Origin: Bacteroidia bacterium | GTDB lineage: Bacteria; Bacteroidota; Bacteroidia; J057 | Assembly: GCA_041391665.1 (NCBI GenBank) | Contig: JAWKNO010000002.1 | Coordinates: 1,054,001-1,118,000, forward strand | Direction: 5' to 3' | Length of the DNA stretch: 64,000 bases | Shown: in pieces, positions 61,984-64,000 of the stretch | Layout: each line of letters opens with the position of its first letter | How positions within the stretch are numbered: position 1 is the stretch's first letter | The notes under the pieces: generated by a model | What the model was told of the DNA's origin: nothing | What the model saw: only the letters and a program-made list of their open reading frames with translations | Database searches by the model: none | Translations under genes and position numbers: made by a program

Positions 61984-63879
61984 ATGAAAAAGAAAATTTA
62001 TAGCTTATCGCTGATTTTATGGTTTTTTTCTTCTGAACTCCCGGCTCAGACTGATTCGGTATTTGCCCATATTTCTCCGATTAATATTTCTGCGGAAAGA
62101 CAAGATCTGCTTTCGTCCGGATTGAAGCAGTTTTCTCCTGACAGTTCGCTTCAATCGTATTTCCGAAATGCTTCTCTGGGGGATTTGCTGGCGGCTCAGT
62201 CTGGCATTTTTATTAAAAGCTATAGCCCGGGCGGCGTGTCTTCTCCTTCTTTCCGCGGTACGGGTTCCGGGCATACTGCTGTCCTTTGGCAGGGGTTTAA
62301 CCTCCAAAATCCAATGCATGGTGGGGTGGACTTTTCTCTGATCCCGGTGGGAATGGCCGATAAAATCCGCATTCAGCCCGGAGGGGCTTCTGCTTTATTT
62401 GGCAGCGGGGCCATGGGCGGAATTATTTACCTCTCCTCAGTACCGCACTATGGTGCCGGACAGAAAATTTCTGTTTCTGCCGAAACCGGCAGTTTTGGCC
62501 AACGCGGTCTTTCTGCGCGGTTTCTTTCTGGCGCTGATCAGTCTTCGACTTCTGTTGCCTTTTTCCGTCAGGATGCAGAAAATGATTTCCGCTACGTCAA
62601 ACCCGGAGGTATTTCTGCCCGGTTTGATCATGGCGCTTTTTCCCGCACAGGAATAACACTCTCCCAATCTTTCCGGATAAACCCTCGCCAGCAACTGCAT
62701 CTGCATCTCTGGTATTTTGACAGTCCCCGCCAACTTCCTCCCACAGCACAACAAAACGACCAAAACCTTCGCTCTGCGCTGATATGGGAAAGGAATGCTG
62801 AAAGAACTTTTTTCCTGATCCGGTCTGGGTATTTTAGTGATAAAATCGGTTATGCTGATTCTGTTTCAGGGATTTTCTCCCAAAGCAGGTCCGCAGTGCT
62901 GACAACGGAATCGGAAGCAAGGGTCATTCTCTCCGGATCCGATATCATCCAGGCCGGGGCAAACTTCAGTTATCTCCGTGCAACCGCCGATGGTTATGGA
63001 AAAGAACGGTTTAACGAGTCAAATGCGGCTCTTTTTGGTTCTTATAAACACATTTTCCCCAACAGCCTGAATCTGGTTGCCAGCATCAGGCAGGGATTTC
63101 GAAATCAGATCGCACTTCCCGTTGTCCCGGCAATCGGGCTGGAAAAAACATGGAACGAACGGCTTGTCTGGAGAATGCATGCGGGTCGTAACTACCGGCT
63201 GCCGACTTTCAACGATCTGTACTGGAAACCGGGGGGCAATCCCGATCTGCTGCCAGAGTCAGGATTTAGCAGCGAGACGGGGCTGACTTATCACATGCCC
63301 GTAGGGCAGGGGAGGGTTACTGGTGATGTTACGCTGTTTCATTCCCGTATCAAAGACTGGATTCTCTGGCTTCCGGGCGGTAGCTTCTGGAAACCAGATA
63401 ATGTACAACTGGTTTGGAGCCGTGGTGTTGAGGCGGGTATTTCTTCCAGCGCTTTTCGTTTAGGCAATTGGACAATTGAAGGCAAAATCAACTATCAGTG
63501 GGTAAAATCTACCCGGCAGAACAAACTTTCTGCCTGGGATGATGGCGTAAACCGACAATTGATATACATACCCGAACACAACGTTCAGGCGTTTTCCATC
63601 TTCTCCTTTAAAGGTGTATGGTTTTCCTATAACCATACCTATAGCGGCAAACGGTATATCACTTCCGACCATTCTTCCGGTTTGCCTTCCTACCATCTGG
63701 GGCGTATGGGCACGGGTAAATCGTGGACATGGCGCCATTATATGATGTCATGCTCATTGAATGTAGGGAATATATGGAATACCGCTTACCAGGTGGTGGC
63801 CGGTTATCCGATGCCTTTGCGCAACTATACCCTTCGGCTCGATTTGTTTTTTGACAAGCCCTCAGAAATAAAACAGTAA
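61984..63879 (+). CDS. btuB: TonB-dependent outer-membrane receptor, BtuB-like (cobalamin uptake)
   Basis: About 631 residues from the ATG at 61984. A signal peptide (SLSLILWFFSSELPAQ) is followed by a TonB-dependent plug domain (NASLGDLLAAQSGIFIKSY, SPSFRGTGSGHTAVLWQGF, DKIRIQPGGASALFGSGAMG) and a 22-strand-type beta-barrel ending in YTLRLDLFF with a terminal aromatic. Small length and plug motifs match BtuB rather than SusC. The upstream cobalamin riboswitch makes vitamin B12 or a corrinoid the likely ligand. A lipoprotein gene follows at 19 bp. Confidence 0.9.
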   Translation: MKKKIYSLSLILWFFSSELPAQTDSVFAHISPINISAERQDLLSSGLKQFSPDSSLQSYFRNASLGDLLAAQSGIFIKSYSPGGVSSPSFRGTGSGHTAVLWQGFNLQNPMHGGVDFSLIPVGMADKIRIQPGGASALFGSGAMGGIIYLSSVPHYGAGQKISVSAETGSFGQRGLSARFLSGADQSSTSVAFFRQDAENDFRYVKPGGISARFDHGAFSRTGITLSQSFRINPRQQLHLHLWYFDSPRQLPPTAQQNDQNLRSALIWERNAERTFFLIRSGYFSDKIGYADSVSGIFSQSRSAVLTTESEARVILSGSDIIQAGANFSYLRATADGYGKERFNESNAALFGSYKHIFPNSLNLVASIRQGFRNQIALPVVPAIGLEKTWNERLVWRMHAGRNYRLPTFNDLYWKPGGNPDLLPESGFSSETGLTYHMPVGQGRVTGDVTLFHSRIKDWILWLPGGSFWKPDNVQLVWSRGVEAGISSSAFRLGNWTIEGKINYQWVKSTRQNKLSAWDDGVNRQLIYIPEHNVQAFSIFSFKGVWFSYNHTYSGKRYITSDHSSGLPSYHLGRMGTGKSWTWRHYMMSCSLNVGNIWNTAYQVVAGYPMPLRNYTLRLDLFFDKPSEIKQ

Positions 63880-63898
63880 CCAATCTATAATTATTCAT

Positions 63899-64000
63899 AT
63901 GTACACCAACCTGATTAACAAATTATTTTTCCCAATACTTCTTGGGCTGGTTTTTACTTCATGCAAACCAGATGCTCCTGTTGACCCCAAAGGATCTGGT
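63899..64000 (+). CDS. Lipoprotein, start only (cut by right edge)
   Basis: The first 34 codons of a gene from the ATG at 63899: a lipoprotein signal peptide with lipobox LVFTSC at about residue 22, then DAPVDPKGSG. In Bacteroidota the gene after a cobalamin receptor often encodes a surface beta-propeller B12-binding lipoprotein (BtuG/DUF5074-like), which would fit. The visible part cannot confirm it. Confidence 0.7.
   Translation, partial: MYTNLINKLFFPILLGLVFTSCKPDAPVDPKGSG

Noticed and set aside
1..64000. tRNA genes, CRISPR arrays, insertion sequences, prophage
   Set aside because: All gaps were read; no cloverleaf with a T-arm, no spaced direct repeats, and no transposase or integrase motif was found.

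Overview
The window looks like a chromosomal stretch from a marine-type member of the Bacteroidota, probably of the Saprospiria/Cytophagia side; the exact lineage is inference. Grounds: a secreted beta-helix protein with a C-terminal type IX secretion (T9SS) sorting domain, two DUF4230 proteins, several TAnnTTTG-type -7 promoter elements, a cobalamin riboswitch in front of a TonB-dependent receptor, and planctomycete-style DUF1592/DUF1552 cytochrome genes that also occur in this phylum. No tRNA, rRNA, insertion sequence, phage gene or CRISPR array was seen.

Layout. (1) 1-6753, minus strand: a lipid-linked-sugar module. It has a polyprenyl-phosphate type GT2 (cut by the left edge), two half-size EmrE/ArnE-like membrane proteins, a NodB-type deacetylase, an FAD oxidoreductase, an NAD-dependent sugar epimerase/decarboxylase-like SDR, and a GT-C membrane glycosyltransferase. 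Its parts parallel the ArnC/D/E/F/T lipid A modification system. (2) 7039-28936: a Wzx/Wzy-type exopolysaccharide locus. It has Wza, a Wzc tyrosine autokinase, Wzx, Wzy, a WbaP-like initiating transferase, a UDP-uronate epimerase, three GT4 enzymes and a DUF354 protein. It also has four sulfotransferases of different subtypes, a heparinase II/III-family protein and the T9SS beta-helix protein. Together these predict a sulfated, probably uronic-acid-containing (glycosaminoglycan-like) polymer. (3) 28999-36715, minus: a sugar-acid type catabolic operon (haem/propeller lipoprotein, D-2-hydroxyacid dehydrogenase, VOC protein, enolase-superfamily enzyme, TIM-barrel isomerase) and a PLP decarboxylase. 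(4) 36907-41716, plus: a DUF1592 / DUF1552 / DUF2231-cytochrome triad, followed by two DUF4230 proteins (41763-44568), the second with a long coiled coil inserted in its domain. (5) 44379-44930, minus: a NifU-type Fe-S scaffold.

(6) 45041-51995, plus: the most interesting system. A tight nine-gene operon encodes an FAD oxidoreductase, a methyltransferase, a type III polyketide synthase, an enoyl reductase-like SDR, a FabZ-like dehydratase, a FabF-like ketosynthase, an ACP, a phosphopantetheinyl transferase and a small membrane protein. The simplest reading is a private type II fatty acid line loading a type III PKS. The resulting alkyl-resorcinol/pyrone would then be methylated and oxidised, possibly to a quinone lipid. 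Its divergent promoter region with nifU contains two good -7 elements and a perfect 12-bp palindrome.

(7) 51969-59446: membrane and envelope genes, including a DUF350 protein, a repeat protein, a GT-C enzyme, a geranylgeranyl-reductase-type flavoprotein, and two neighbouring proteins carrying SPOR domains on unrelated N-terminal domains (beta-propeller and thioredoxin fold). (8) 59705-64000: dnaB and a divergently read cobalamin-uptake unit (riboswitch, BtuB-like receptor, start of a lipoprotein). Between them lies a cluster of DnaA-box-like nonamers next to AT-rich DNA.
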